A stretch of 64,000 nucleotides of DNA, taken from Flavobacterium sp. xlx-214 (GTDB taxonomy: Bacteria > Bacteroidota > Bacteroidia > Flavobacteriales > Flavobacteriaceae). Position 1 is the first letter of the stretch. The number at the start of each line of letters is the position of its first letter. The notes beneath the pieces are model-generated. The model was given only the letters and a program-made list of their open reading frames with translations, did no database searches and had not been told where the DNA came from. A program made the position numbers and the translations under genes. The stretch lies in NCBI RefSeq assembly GCF_013874595.1, contig NZ_CP059431.1:1736001-1800000 (forward strand). Direction: 5' to 3'. Below are positions 16,526 through 25,524 of this stretch, in pieces.

Positions 16526-18325
16526 ATGTCAGAAATTAGAAACATCGCAATTATTGCGCACGTTGACCACGGTAAAACTACTATGGTTGACAAAATTATG
16601 TACCACTGTCAGTTGTTCAGAGAGAACGAAAATACAGGAGATTTAATACTTGATAATAACGATATTGAGCGTGAACGTGGTATTACCATTGTATCAAAAA
16701 ACGTTTCAGTACAATATAAAGGAACAAAAATTAACATTATTGATACTCCTGGGCACGCGGATTTTGGTGGAGAAGTAGAACGCGTTTTAAATATGGCCGA
16801 TGGTGTTTTATTAATTGTAGATGCTTTTGAAGGACCAATGCCTCAAACGCGTTTCGTATTACAAAAAGCAATTGAATTAGGTTTAAAACCATGTGTGGTT
16901 ATTAATAAAGTTGATAAAGAAAACTGTACCCCAGACGAAGTTCACGAAAAAGTTTTTGACTTGATGTTTGAATTAGGTGCTGAAGAGTGGCAATTAGATT
17001 TCCCTGCTGTTTATGGTTCCGCTAAAAATAACTGGATGTCTACAGATTGGAAAAATCAAACCGATTCAATGGAAGCATTGTTAGAAATGGTAATTGATCA
17101 TATTCCAGCTGCTGAACAAAAAGTAGGTACACCTCAAATGTTAATTACTTCTTTAGATTTCTCTTCATTCACAGGTCGTATCGCAATTGGTCGTTTACAC
17201 CGTGGTGTTTTACGTGAAGGTATGCAAGTATCTTTAATTAAACGTGAAGGTGGTATTGTAAAATCTAAAATTAAAGAACTTTATACTTTTGAAGGTTTAG
17301 GCCGTATGAAGGTTGAAGAAGTTAAAGCAGGAGATATTTGTGCTGTTGTTGGTTTAGAAGGTTTTGAAATTGGTGATTGTATTGCTGATATCGAAAATCC
17401 TGAAGGATTACAAACCATCACAATTGATGAGCCTACTATGAGTATGTTATTTACTATTAACGATTCGCCTTTCTTTGGTAAAGAGGGTAAATTTGTAACA
17501 TCTCGTCATATTAAAGATCGTTTAACAAAAGAATTAGAAAAGAACTTAGCATTACGTGTTAATGAAACTGATTCTGCTGATAAATTCATGGTTTTTGGTC
17601 GTGGGGTTCTTCACTTGTCTGTTTTAATTGAAACAATGCGTCGTGAAGGATATGAATTGCAAATTGGTCAACCACAAGTTATCATCAAAGAAATCGATGG
17701 TAAGAAATGTGAGCCAATTGAGGAATTAACAATTGATATTCCTGAAAACTTATCTGGGCGTGCTGTTGAATTTGTAACCTTACGTAAAGGTGAAATGTTA
17801 TCAATGGAACCAAAAGGTGAGCGTATGATTATTAAATTTAATATCCCATCGCGTGGTATTATTGGTTTACGTAATCAATTATTAACTGCTACAGCTGGTG
17901 AGGCAATTATGGCACACCGTTTCTTAGAATATCAACCATATAAAGGCGAAATTGCTGGACGTAACAATGGTTCTTTAATTTCTATGGAAAACGGTAAAGC
18001 AATTCCTTATTCTATTGATAAATTACAAGATCGTGGTAAATTCTTTGTTGATCCTAATGAGGATATTTACGAAGGACAGGTTATTGGAGAGAACACACGT
18101 TCTGATGATATGACTGTTAACGTTACTAAAACGAAAAAATTATCAAACGTACGTTCTTCAGGAGCTGATGATAAAGCAAGAATTATTCCTGCTATTAAAT
18201 TCTCTTTAGAAGAAGCGTTAGAATACATTCAAAAAGATGAGTATGTTGAGGTAACACCAAAATCATTACGTTTACGTAAAATCTATTTGAACGAAACAGA
18301 TAGAAAGCGTTTCAAAAACGATTAA
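16526..18325 (+). CDS. typA: TypA/BipA ribosome-associated GTPase
   Basis: Translational GTPase of the EF-G type that acts on the ribosome in stress and 50S assembly. 599 residues from the ATG of [19 protein letters not shown]; the GTG 42 bp upstream is in the rpsT terminator and is rejected. G1 AHVDHGKT, G3 [17 protein letters not shown]4 NKVDKE, then domain 2 and the EF-G-like domains, and the TypA-specific C-terminal domain ([32 protein letters not shown]). Length is standard. Strong terminator follows. Confidence 0.97.
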   Translation: MSEIRNIAIIAHVDHGKTTMVDKIMYHCQLFRENENTGDLILDNNDIERERGITIVSKNVSVQYKGTKINIIDTPGHADFGGEVERVLNMADGVLLIVDAFEGPMPQTRFVLQKAIELGLKPCVVINKVDKENCTPDEVHEKVFDLMFELGAEEWQLDFPAVYGSAKNNWMSTDWKNQTDSMEALLEMVIDHIPAAEQKVGTPQMLITSLDFSSFTGRIAIGRLHRGVLREGMQVSLIKREGGIVKSKIKELYTFEGLGRMKVEEVKAGDICAVVGLEGFEIGDCIADIENPEGLQTITIDEPTMSMLFTINDSPFFGKEGKFVTSRHIKDRLTKELEKNLALRVNETDSADKFMVFGRGVLHLSVLIETMRREGYELQIGQPQVIIKEIDGKKCEPIEELTIDIPENLSGRAVEFVTLRKGEMLSMEPKGERMIIKFNIPSRGIIGLRNQLLTATAGEAIMAHRFLEYQPYKGEIAGRNNGSLISMENGKAIPYSIDKLQDRGKFFVDPNEDIYEGQVIGENTRSDDMTVNVTKTKKLSNVRSSGADDKARIIPAIKFSLEEALEYIQKDEYVEVTPKSLRLRKIYLNETDRKRFKND

Positions 18326-18331
18326 TCATAA

Positions 18332-18364
18332 AAAATCCCGAAACTTAGTTTCGGGATTTTTTAT
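18332..18364 (+). terminator. Rho-independent terminator of typA
   Basis: AAAATCCCGAAAC-tta-GTTTCGGGATTTT, a 13-bp stem followed by a T-rich tail. Confidence 0.92.
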
Positions 18365-18451
18365 TACTTAATACTTTCAAAATTTCGTTTAACAAAAATG
18401 ATAGTGTTTTTTTGTTAAGAAGAGTGATGCTAATTATAGAAAAGTATCAAT

Positions 18452-18483
18452 AAAAAAAACGAGTCATTTTGAAAATGACCCGT
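18452..18483 (-). terminator. Rho-independent terminator of the tRNA-His operon
   Basis: On the minus strand ACGGGTCATTTT-c-AAAATGACTCGT (one mismatch) followed by a run of eight T, just past the second tRNA-His. Confidence 0.85.
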
Positions 18484-18487
18484 TAAG

Positions 18488-18561
<74 letters not shown>

Positions 18562-18602
18562 CGTTTGTGAGTTTTATTTAAAAAGCCAACTCTGAGCTTT
18601 TG

Positions 18603-18676
<74 letters not shown>

Positions 18677-18695
18677 CGTGTTTGATTAACGAGTG

Positions 18696-18726
18696 CAAAT
18701 ATACAGCTATTTCAGTGCTTCGCAAA
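18696..18726 (-). promoter_or_regulatory. Promoter of the tRNA-His operon
   Basis: On the minus strand TTTG (18723-18726) and TATATTTG (18696-18703) are 19 bp apart: a perfect match to the Bacteroidota consensus, 19 bp before the first tRNA. Confidence 0.85.
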
Positions 18727-18742
18727 CATTTTTTTTATTTTT

Positions 18743-19459
18743 TTACTTCAAATCTCCTAAGCTATTGACAGCCACATATCTTTCAACTGTAAATCCTTCA
18801 GCATAATCCGCAAAAACCAATCTACCTAAGTCTTTTGCGCGGTATTCAATGCTCTCAGTAAAGTTCTTTGTTGCTATTGGAGATACAGGTTCGTTTGAAT
18901 TTGGATCATAAAACTGAGAACTATATGCCATTACAGCATCTATTTTTTGTTGCATAAAATCAGACACATCTACTACAAAATCAGGTTCAATATTTTTCCA
19001 CTGAATGTAATGATAAACTAATTTTGGTCGCCAAGCTTCTTGACTTACTCCATCTAATGAAGTTTCGATTCTTCTTAAACCTGATAAAAAACAAGCGTCA
19101 GAAACCAACTTGCTTCCCTTACCGTGATCAATATGACGGTCATCAATAGCATTACATAATACTATTTCGGGTTGGTATTTACGAATCATTTTGATGATTT
19201 CTAATTGATGCTTATCATCATTTGTAAAAAAACCATCTCTAAAAGCTAAGTTTTCACGAGCCGAAACTCCTAATATTTTAGCTGCAGCTGCTGCCTCTTG
19301 ATCTCTAATTTCAGCTGAACCACGTGTACCTAATTCACCACGAGTTAAATCAATGATTCCTACTTTTTTTCCTAACGAAATTTCTTTTGCTATTGTTGCT
19401 CCGCATCCTAATTCAACATCGTCTGGATGTGCGCCAAAAGCCAATATATCTAATTTCAT
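18743..19459 (-). CDS. bshB1: Bacillithiol biosynthesis deacetylase BshB1
   Basis: Zinc-dependent deacetylase of N-acetylglucosaminyl-malate, second step of bacillithiol synthesis, cytosolic. 238 residues of the LmbE/PIG-L fold: metal-binding AFGAHPDDVELGCG (residues about 7-20), LTRGELGTRG, and LCNAIDDRHIDHGKG, which supplies the third metal ligand and the catalytic base region. The start ATGA overlaps the stop of the isochorismate synthase gene by 4 bp, so the three minus-strand genes here form one coupled operon. BshA and BshC are not in the window. Confidence 0.93.
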   Translation of the reverse strand: MKLDILAFGAHPDDVELGCGATIAKEISLGKKVGIIDLTRGELGTRGSAEIRDQEAAAAAKILGVSARENLAFRDGFFTNDDKHQLEIIKMIRKYQPEIVLCNAIDDRHIDHGKGSKLVSDACFLSGLRRIETSLDGVSQEAWRPKLVYHYIQWKNIEPDFVVDVSDFMQQKIDAVMAYSSQFYDPNSNEPVSPIATKNFTESIEYRAKDLGRLVFADYAEGFTVERYVAVNSLGDLK

Positions 19460-20514
19460 AAAATACTTTTTACCGTTTTACTTTTGTTTACTGTTTCATA
19501 ATACTCGCTTTCGGGATCACTGTCTTTATTCACTCCGCCCCCCAAAAACAAAAATGCTTTGTTATTTGAAATCTTCATACAACGCAAATTTACAAACAGA
19601 TCGGTTTTATTTGCATAATCTAGATTATCTATTTGCCATTCTCCTAAATAACCTCCATAATATTCTCTAGCATAGCCTTCATTTTCAACTATAAACTTTC
19701 TTGCTTCATCTTTTGGAAAACCGCACAATGCAGGAGTAGGATGCAAAGCATCAACCACTTTATATTTAGAACTTTCGTCTAATAATTCAGCTTCAATATC
19801 TGTTTTAATATGTAATAAAGTACCTGCTTTAAAGGTATAAGGTTTTGATTGATGTATTTCTTTACATAAACCACTTAATCCATTGACAATAAAAAGAGTA
19901 ACTATATTTTGCTCTTCTATTTCTTTAAGTCCCCAAGTTGCCGTATTTAGATCGTTATTATCAGCTACCATAGTGCCTGCTAAAGCAACTGTTTGTACTT
20001 TATTATTGTTTATTTTAAGCAATTGTTCTGGTGTAGCACCCATCCACATTCCTACTTTAGGATGAAACCACCAATAAACAAATGCAGTAGGATATTTTTT
20101 TAGAAAACGATTAAAATAAGTTTCATAAAGTTGCGCATCAATTGTAACTTCTTCCTTGCGCGACAATACTATTTTTTGAATAACACCTTCATTTATTGTA
20201 TCAATTCCTTTTTGAACCAATTGTATATGAAAATCTTTATTAACCGTTTTGCTTTCTAACTTTATTTCTTGCGATGAAAATGAAACATCTGTACTAAAAT
20301 CTTCTTGAAACAAGTCACAATTTTCAGGATAAAAAACTACTTTATCCTCACCAACAAAAGGAGCAAATACAAAACACGATTTATTTAATACAGAACTAAC
20401 ATCTAATGTATTTGTTTTTTGAAACCAACCGTTTACTAAAGTTTCATTCGGTTTTCTGTACAAAACAAAGGGCAATTGTTCTTTTAAGGCTTTTTGTAGA
20501 AATGTTTTGATCAC
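19456..20514 (-). CDS. menF: Isochorismate synthase
   Basis: Chorismate to isochorismate, entry to menaquinone. 352 residues, shorter than E. coli MenF because the N-terminal part is reduced. The chorismate-binding core is plain: KIVLSRKEEVTI, WWFHPKVGMWMGATPEQLL, VQTVALAGTM, the catalytic region LHPTPALCGFPKDEARKFI and EYYGGYLGE. An EntC-like siderophore role is possible in principle, but no siderophore gene is nearby and the upstream hotdog thioesterase suits menaquinone. Overlaps neighbours by 4 bp on both sides. Confidence 0.9.
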   Translation of the reverse strand: MIKTFLQKALKEQLPFVLYRKPNETLVNGWFQKTNTLDVSSVLNKSCFVFAPFVGEDKVVFYPENCDLFQEDFSTDVSFSSQEIKLESKTVNKDFHIQLVQKGIDTINEGVIQKIVLSRKEEVTIDAQLYETYFNRFLKKYPTAFVYWWFHPKVGMWMGATPEQLLKINNNKVQTVALAGTMVADNNDLNTATWGLKEIEEQNIVTLFIVNGLSGLCKEIHQSKPYTFKAGTLLHIKTDIEAELLDESSKYKVVDALHPTPALCGFPKDEARKFIVENEGYAREYYGGYLGEWQIDNLDYANKTDLFVNLRCMKISNNKAFLFLGGGVNKDSDPESEYYETVNKSKTVKSIL

Positions 20515-20927
20515 AATTTTGGTAAAATCATATTAGACAATTTACATAACGAAATAAGTTTTCCTTCTTCGTCGGTAATTTTAATTTCCCACAAATGCAA
20601 ACGACTTCCTTTATGAATGATTTTAGCGGTAGCAAAAACTTCCCCCTCTTTTTTACTTCTTAAATGATTAGCCGAAATTTCAATACCGCGTACTTCAAAT
20701 TGTTTTAAATCAACAAAAAGCATAGAAGCAGCACTACCCACACTTTCTGCTAATGCCACCGATGCGCCACCGTGTAACAAGCCCATTGGTTGATGTACTT
20801 TACTATTAACGGGCATTTTGGCTGTTAAAAAATCATCTCCAACATCAATGTACTCAATATTTAAAGTTTCCATTAATGTATTTTTACTCATATTTTTACA
20901 CAGTTCTAAAATTTCTGCTTTGCTCAT
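20511..20927 (-). CDS. PaaI-type hotdog thioesterase (candidate DHNA-CoA thioesterase)
   Basis: 138 residues with the hotdog signature HQPMGLLHGGASVALAESVGSAAS (active-site Glu/Asp position on the long helix) and IEISANHLRSKKEGEVFATA, closest to the PaaI/MenI group. Hydrolyses acyl-CoA thioesters. Because its stop overlaps the isochorismate synthase start by 4 bp, 1,4-dihydroxy-2-naphthoyl-CoA is the most likely substrate; this is inference. First gene of the operon; the 128-bp divergent region with the Sua5-type gene carries the promoters. Confidence 0.88.
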   Translation of the reverse strand: MSKAEILELCKNMSKNTLMETLNIEYIDVGDDFLTAKMPVNSKVHQPMGLLHGGASVALAESVGSAASMLFVDLKQFEVRGIEISANHLRSKKEGEVFATAKIIHKGSRLHLWEIKITDEEGKLISLCKLSNMILPKL

Positions 20928-21055
20928 ATTTTTAATTTTGATCTAAAATTACCAAATATCCTGCTATAAAAGCTTAATTATTTACAAGTTTTATGAAAAC
21001 AAAACAAGCAGCTTTCCATATATAATTTGTAATTTTGTGTACTTTAAAAATTTTT

Positions 21056-21625
21056 ATGGAAGATATAAATAAGGAAGTTTTTGAGGCTTACGAAGTTATA
21101 AAAAACGGCGGAATCATTTTATATCCAACCGATACCGTTTGGGGATTGGGTTGCGATGCTACTAATGAAGAAGCTGTAAAAAAAATATATGCATTAAAAA
21201 AACGTGCAGAAAGTAAAAGCATGATTTGTTTGGTAAATGGCGATAGATTGCTGTATCAAGTGTTTCGTAACATTCCGCAAGTTGCATTTGATATTTTAGA
21301 TTGTTCTGAAAAACCAACTACTTTGGTATTAGATAATCCGCAAAATGTAGCTAAAAATTTAATTTCAGAAGATAATTCATTGGGAATTCGTATTGTTAAT
21401 ACTCCTTTCGTATTCAAATTAATCGAGCGTATGAAACGTCCTTTGGTATCTACATCGGCTAATATTAGTGGCGCACCTACACCAACACAGTTTTCTGAAA
21501 TAGATCAAGAAATCATTAACGGAGTTGATTATATAGTAAAGTTAGATCAAACCAAAGTTTCCAAAAAATCATCAACGGTTATCAAATTAACAACCGATTC
21601 ACAAGTAACCATTTTAAGAAAGTAA
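21056..21625 (+). CDS. L-threonylcarbamoyladenylate synthase (Sua5/YrdC/YwlC)
   Basis: Makes threonylcarbamoyl-AMP for the t6A37 tRNA modification. 189 residues from the ATG of MEDINKEVFEAYEVIKNGG; the TTG 21 bp upstream overlaps a TAATTTTG -7-like box (21030-21037) and is rejected. YrdC core: GGIILYPTDTVWGLGCDAT, KIYALKKRAESKSMICLV, LGIRIVNTPF, and RPLVSTSANISGAPTPT. It lacks the Sua5-specific C-terminal domain. The stop overlaps the start of the CCA-adding enzyme gene by 1 bp. Confidence 0.95.
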   Translation: MEDINKEVFEAYEVIKNGGIILYPTDTVWGLGCDATNEEAVKKIYALKKRAESKSMICLVNGDRLLYQVFRNIPQVAFDILDCSEKPTTLVLDNPQNVAKNLISEDNSLGIRIVNTPFVFKLIERMKRPLVSTSANISGAPTPTQFSEIDQEIINGVDYIVKLDQTKVSKKSSTVIKLTTDSQVTILRK

Positions 21626-23058
21626 TGATTGTATCTCCTAATTATAAAGACGCTTTACACCTACCTATTTTCGATATTATTTCTAAGGCTGCAGCCTTAT
21701 TAAATGTTGAAGTTTATGTAATTGGTGGCTATGTTAGAGATTTTATTTTAGAGCGTGGCACAAAAAAAGATATTGATGTGGTAGCTGTTGGTAGTGGTAT
21801 TGATTTGGCTTTAAAAGTGTCTGAGTTAATTCCGCATCATCCAAAAGTTCAAGTTTTTAAAAATTACGGAACAGCTATGTTGCGTTTTGATGATATGGAT
21901 ATTGAATTTGTTGGTGCACGTAAAGAATCGTATCGCCAAGAAAGTAGAAATCCGTTGGTTGAAGACGGCACTTTACAAGACGATCAAAACCGAAGAGATT
22001 TTACCATAAACGCAATGGCTTTTTCGTTAAACGAACAAAATTTTGGTGATTTAGTTGATCCTTTTGATGGAATGGTTGATTTAGAAAATAAATTAATCCG
22101 TACACCTCTTGATCCAGACATTACCTATTCTGACGATCCGTTGCGTATGATGCGTGCCATTCGATTTGCTAATCAATTAAATTTTACAATTGAAGAAAAG
22201 TCATTAGAAGCCATTAGTAGAAATGCAGAACGCATCAAAATTATTTCAGGTGAACGCATTGTTGAAGAATTAAATAAAATTTTAGAAACCTCAAAGCCTT
22301 CTATTGGTTTTCTATTGTTATACAAAACAGGTTTGTTAACTATTATTCTACCAGAATTAACTGCTTTAAATAATGTTGAAGAAGTAGAAGGGCATACACA
22401 TAAAAATAATTTTTATCATACGTTAGAAGTAGTTGATAATATTTGCCCAAACACCGATGATTTATGGTTGCGATGGTCTGCTTTGTTACACGATATAGGT
22501 AAAGCACCTACAAAAAAATTCCACAAAAAAAATGGATGGACTTTTCACGGGCACGAGTTTTTAGGCGGAAAAATGGTAAAACGTATTTTTCAACGCTTAC
22601 ACATGCCTTTAAATCATAAGATGCGTTTTGTTCAAAAAATGGTAAGTATGAGTTCGCGCCCAATTGTAATTGCAGAAGATAAAGTTACTGATTCTGCTGT
22701 GCGCCGTTTGGTATTTGATGCAGGTGAAGATGTAGAGAATCTTTTAACATTATGTGAAGCAGATATTACAACAAAAAACGCAAAGAAATTTAAAAAATAC
22801 CACAATAACTTTAAAATTGTTCGAACTAAAATTGTTGAAGTTGAAGAGCGCGATCATGTACGTAATTTTCAACCTCCAATAACAGGAGAAGAAGTTATGG
22901 AAATTTTTAATTTACCTCCTTCTCGTGAAATCGGACAAATAAAAGATGCTATAAAAGAAGCCATATTAGAAGGTGAAATTCCTAACGAATATAGCGCTGC
23001 TTATGACTTTATGGTTAAAAAAGCAGCTTCATTGGGTTTATCGCCTGTAAAATCCTAA
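21625..23058 (+). CDS. cca: CCA tRNA nucleotidyltransferase with HD domain
   Basis: Adds or repairs the tRNA 3' CCA; essential here since the tRNAs in this window lack an encoded CCA. 477 residues: class II nucleotidyltransferase head (VYVIGGYVRDFIL, KKDIDVVAVGSG, DDQNRRDFTINAMAFSL), RNA-binding segment DDPLRMMRAIRFA, then an HD domain with RWSALLHDIGKAPTKKF and FHGHEFLGGKM that may give 2',3'-cyclic phosphodiesterase or phosphatase activity. Coupled to the Sua5-type gene. Confidence 0.95.
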   Translation: MIVSPNYKDALHLPIFDIISKAAALLNVEVYVIGGYVRDFILERGTKKDIDVVAVGSGIDLALKVSELIPHHPKVQVFKNYGTAMLRFDDMDIEFVGARKESYRQESRNPLVEDGTLQDDQNRRDFTINAMAFSLNEQNFGDLVDPFDGMVDLENKLIRTPLDPDITYSDDPLRMMRAIRFANQLNFTIEEKSLEAISRNAERIKIISGERIVEELNKILETSKPSIGFLLLYKTGLLTIILPELTALNNVEEVEGHTHKNNFYHTLEVVDNICPNTDDLWLRWSALLHDIGKAPTKKFHKKNGWTFHGHEFLGGKMVKRIFQRLHMPLNHKMRFVQKMVSMSSRPIVIAEDKVTDSAVRRLVFDAGEDVENLLTLCEADITTKNAKKFKKYHNNFKIVRTKIVEVEERDHVRNFQPPITGEEVMEIFNLPPSREIGQIKDAIKEAILEGEIPNEYSAAYDFMVKKAASLGLSPVKS

Positions 23059-23068
23059 ATTATAAAAC

Positions 23069-24091
23069 ATGGAAAACAAATCATTTATTCGTTGGGCAAA
23101 AATCACTTTAGTATTAATTTACTTGGTAATTATTGCAGGTGCAACCGTGCGTATGACAGGATCTGGAATGGGATGCCCCGATTGGCCGAAATGTTTTGGA
23201 TATTATGTACCACCAACCAACGTACAAGAGTTACTATGGGAGCCTAATCATGCCTATGAAAAAGGACAAGTAATTATTAAAGACGAAAAATTGTGGGTAG
23301 CTAATAAAGATTTTACTTCAAAAGACGTATATCAAAATACCAATTGGGATGCTTACACCAAACACGACTATGCTGTTTTTAACGTTTACCATACTTGGGT
23401 TGAATATATCAATAGATTATGTGGTGCTTTGGCTGGTTTGGCTTGTTTGGTTTTATTTTTCAAGTCTTTTAGCTATTGGAAAACAAAAAAGTCTATTGTA
23501 CTATGGTCTGGTATTGTATTGTTTTTATTAATGTTTAATGCTTGGTTAGGTGCAACGGTTGTTTATTCGGTATTAAATCCTATAAAAATAACTACCCATA
23601 TGATTGCTGCCTTATTAAATGTAGCAGCATTATTGTATTTAATTCATTTAGTCAAAACAAAGGATGTTTACACAACCAATTATGATACACCATTTAAAGT
23701 ATTTTCATGGGTTGCAATGATTTTTACTTTAATACAAATTGGCTTAGGAACACAAGTAAGACAATTTATTGATGAACAAACCCAAAGCGGTATTACTGAT
23801 GTATCTTTATGGTTACAAAACCCTGATGTTACTTTTTATATACACAGAACATTTTCTTTTGTGATATTTTTTGTAAATCTTTATCTTTTTTTAAGAAATA
23901 AACGTCTTAATTTAGGCAATAAAAAAATAAACTGGGTTTTATTGTTACTTATTGTAGAGGTAGTTACGGGTATTTTAATGTATTATATTCATTTTCCTTT
24001 TGGCACACAAGCAGCACATTTGATTTTAGCAGCTACAATGTTTGGTTTACAGTTTAGTATTTTATTTGAAATGAAAAAGAATGATCGTTAA
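23069..24091 (+). CDS. ctaA: Heme A synthase (COX15/CtaA family)
   Basis: Oxidises the C8 methyl of heme O to heme A for aa3-type oxidases; inner membrane. 340 residues, about eight transmembrane helices. The N-terminal GATVRMTGSGMGCPDWPKCFG is typical, followed by a roughly 60-residue periplasmic insertion (residues about 45-105) found in Bacteroidota members. Candidate heme ligands are the His in YHTWVEYINRL, TTHMIAAL, YIHRTFSF and AAHLILAA. 10 bp after the CCA enzyme gene, so the tail of a three-gene run. Confidence 0.95.
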   Translation: MENKSFIRWAKITLVLIYLVIIAGATVRMTGSGMGCPDWPKCFGYYVPPTNVQELLWEPNHAYEKGQVIIKDEKLWVANKDFTSKDVYQNTNWDAYTKHDYAVFNVYHTWVEYINRLCGALAGLACLVLFFKSFSYWKTKKSIVLWSGIVLFLLMFNAWLGATVVYSVLNPIKITTHMIAALLNVAALLYLIHLVKTKDVYTTNYDTPFKVFSWVAMIFTLIQIGLGTQVRQFIDEQTQSGITDVSLWLQNPDVTFYIHRTFSFVIFFVNLYLFLRNKRLNLGNKKINWVLLLLIVEVVTGILMYYIHFPFGTQAAHLILAATMFGLQFSILFEMKKNDR

Positions 24092-24116
24092 AACTTACAA
24101 CATATAATCATCATAA

Positions 24117-24149
24117 AATAGCTGTATTCTTTTTTAGAATGCAGCTATT
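24117..24149 (+). terminator. Hairpin after ctaA (probable terminator)
   Basis: AATAGCTGTATTCT / AGAATGCAGCTATT, a 14-bp stem with one G-U pair, 26 bp after the ctaA stop. The T tract after it is weak. An ATG inside it (24139) is not a plausible start for the next gene. Confidence 0.65.
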
Positions 24150-24165
24150 ATTAGTTAATAAACAT

Positions 24166-24843
24166 ATGAAAAAAATTACTCTTGTATTAATATCGTTATT
24201 TTTAACAACTAATTTATGGGCTAATTCACCTCCTTTAGGCGGATGGTACATGTATTTTGGAAATACAACATTTAAAGATTCTAAGTGGAAAGCCAATTAT
24301 GATGTACAATATCGAAATCACGAATTAGCATCTGATTTAAACCAATTGGTTGTTCGTACTTCTGCTCAATATCAGGTTATGAATAACTTAAATGTTGCTC
24401 TTGGTTATGCTTATGTACATTCAGAACATATCAATACTCCTGATTTACCTTATTATGAGAACAGAATATTTCAAGATGTATCAACACAACAAAATTATGG
24501 CGCTTCTGTATTGAAGCATCGTTTTAGATTAGAGCAACGTTTTATTGAAAACCAAGATTATAAATCTCGAATTCGTTATCAACTAGGAATTGAAATACCT
24601 GTTTATAAGAATGAAGAAAAAAATCAATCAATATATACCACAGCTTACAATGAAGTTTTTATGAATCTTGATAAGGCATCTAGAAGTAAAAATGCTTTTG
24701 ATAGAAACAGATTGTACTTAGGCGCAGGTTACAAGTTTAACAAAGATGTAAGCATGCAAATTGGCTGGATGAATCAAATGTTACAAAAACAATCTTATCA
24801 ACAACTAATGATTTCTTTACATCATAGTTTATCTATAAAATAA
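24166..24843 (+). CDS. DUF2490 outer-membrane protein
   Basis: 225 residues from MKKITLVLISLFLTTNLWAN, a clean signal peptide; the ATG 27 bp upstream lies in a hairpin and is rejected. The mature protein alternates short strands rich in Tyr, Arg and Asn (WYMYFGNTTFKDSKWKANYDVQYR, RLEQRFI, RIRYQLGIEIP, LYLGAGYKFNKDVSMQIGWM), the beta-barrel pattern of the DUF2490 family. Role unknown. Monocistronic. Confidence 0.88.
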   Translation: MKKITLVLISLFLTTNLWANSPPLGGWYMYFGNTTFKDSKWKANYDVQYRNHELASDLNQLVVRTSAQYQVMNNLNVALGYAYVHSEHINTPDLPYYENRIFQDVSTQQNYGASVLKHRFRLEQRFIENQDYKSRIRYQLGIEIPVYKNEEKNQSIYTTAYNEVFMNLDKASRSKNAFDRNRLYLGAGYKFNKDVSMQIGWMNQMLQKQSYQQLMISLHHSLSIK

Positions 24844-24881
24844 AAGTTAACGTTTTGTACCTATGTTAGAAGATAAGAATT

Positions 24882-24931
24882 AAACAGGTTTGTTATATTT
24901 GTTTAAACAAACAAATATAACAAACCTGTTT
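24882..24931. repeat. 50-bp perfect inverted repeat
   Basis: Two 23-bp arms (left begins AAACAGGTTTGTTATATT) with a 4-base AAAC spacer and no mismatch. It could stop transcription after the DUF2490 gene, but the arms are far longer than other terminators here and the right arm reaches to where the DUF2238 gene should begin. Confidence 0.9.
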
Positions 24932-24933
24932 AT

Positions 24934-25512
24934 TCATTTTTTATTCCTGCTTTTCTTTTTTTGTTTGTATGGATAAATTCGTTTATTGGAACTACTGATT
25001 ATACAAATTGGTGAATAGAAAATATTCTTAATTTTTTAACTGTTATTGCTTTATTGGTAAGTTATAAATACTACAAATTTTCTGCGATAAGTTATGTTTT
25101 AATGTTTCTATTTTTGGCAATGCATGTTTACGGTTCAAAATATACCTATGCTGATAATTTATTTGGTTATTGGTGCAAAGAAACACTGCAATTAAAAAGA
25201 AATCCGTACGATAGAATGGTTCATTTTGCATTTGGATTTTTATTGTACTTTCCTTTAAAAGAGCTTTTTATTACTGTTTTTAAATATCCCAAAAATTTAG
25301 CCTTTTACTTGCCAATTGTTTTAATTTTAGCTTTAGCTGGAGGATTTGAAGTGATAGAATGGTTGGTTGCCGATGTTTTCTTTAAAGAACATGGTGAAAG
25401 TTACTTAGGAACGCAAGGTGATATTTGGGACGCACAAAAAGATATTGCGCTTGCATTTGTTGGTAGTGTGCTAGCAGCAATTATATTTATAAAAAAAAGT
25501 GCCTTTAAATAG
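24934..25512 (+). pseudogene. DUF2238 (YjdF-like) membrane protein gene with eroded 5' end
   Basis: A reading frame from 24934 encodes the expected N-terminal membrane segment (SFFIPAFLFLFVWINSF, then GTTDYTNW) but has no ATG, and a TGA at 25012-25014 interrupts it right after NW, before IENILNFLTVIALLVSYKYYKF. From there 166 codons are open, with the family core GSKYTYAD, NPYDRMVHFAFGFLLYFPLKEL, GGFEVIEWLVAD and GTQGDIWDAQKDIALAFVGS. Total length including the broken part equals the family's roughly 190-200 residues. A shortened protein starting at TTG 25054 is conceivable but would lack the first helix. Most likely a recent pseudogene. Confidence 0.7.
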
Positions 25513-25524
25513 GCACTTTTTTAT
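25493..25524. terminator. Bidirectional rho-independent terminator
   Basis: AAAAAAGTGCCT-ttaaat-AGGCACTTTTTT between the DUF2238 gene end (it overlaps its last codons) and the convergent superoxide dismutase gene. Confidence 0.9.

Noticed and set aside
25012..25014. Recoding of TGA (selenocysteine or readthrough) in the DUF2238 gene
   Set aside because: No SECIS-like structure or Sec context is evident and the start codon is missing as well, so gene decay is simpler.
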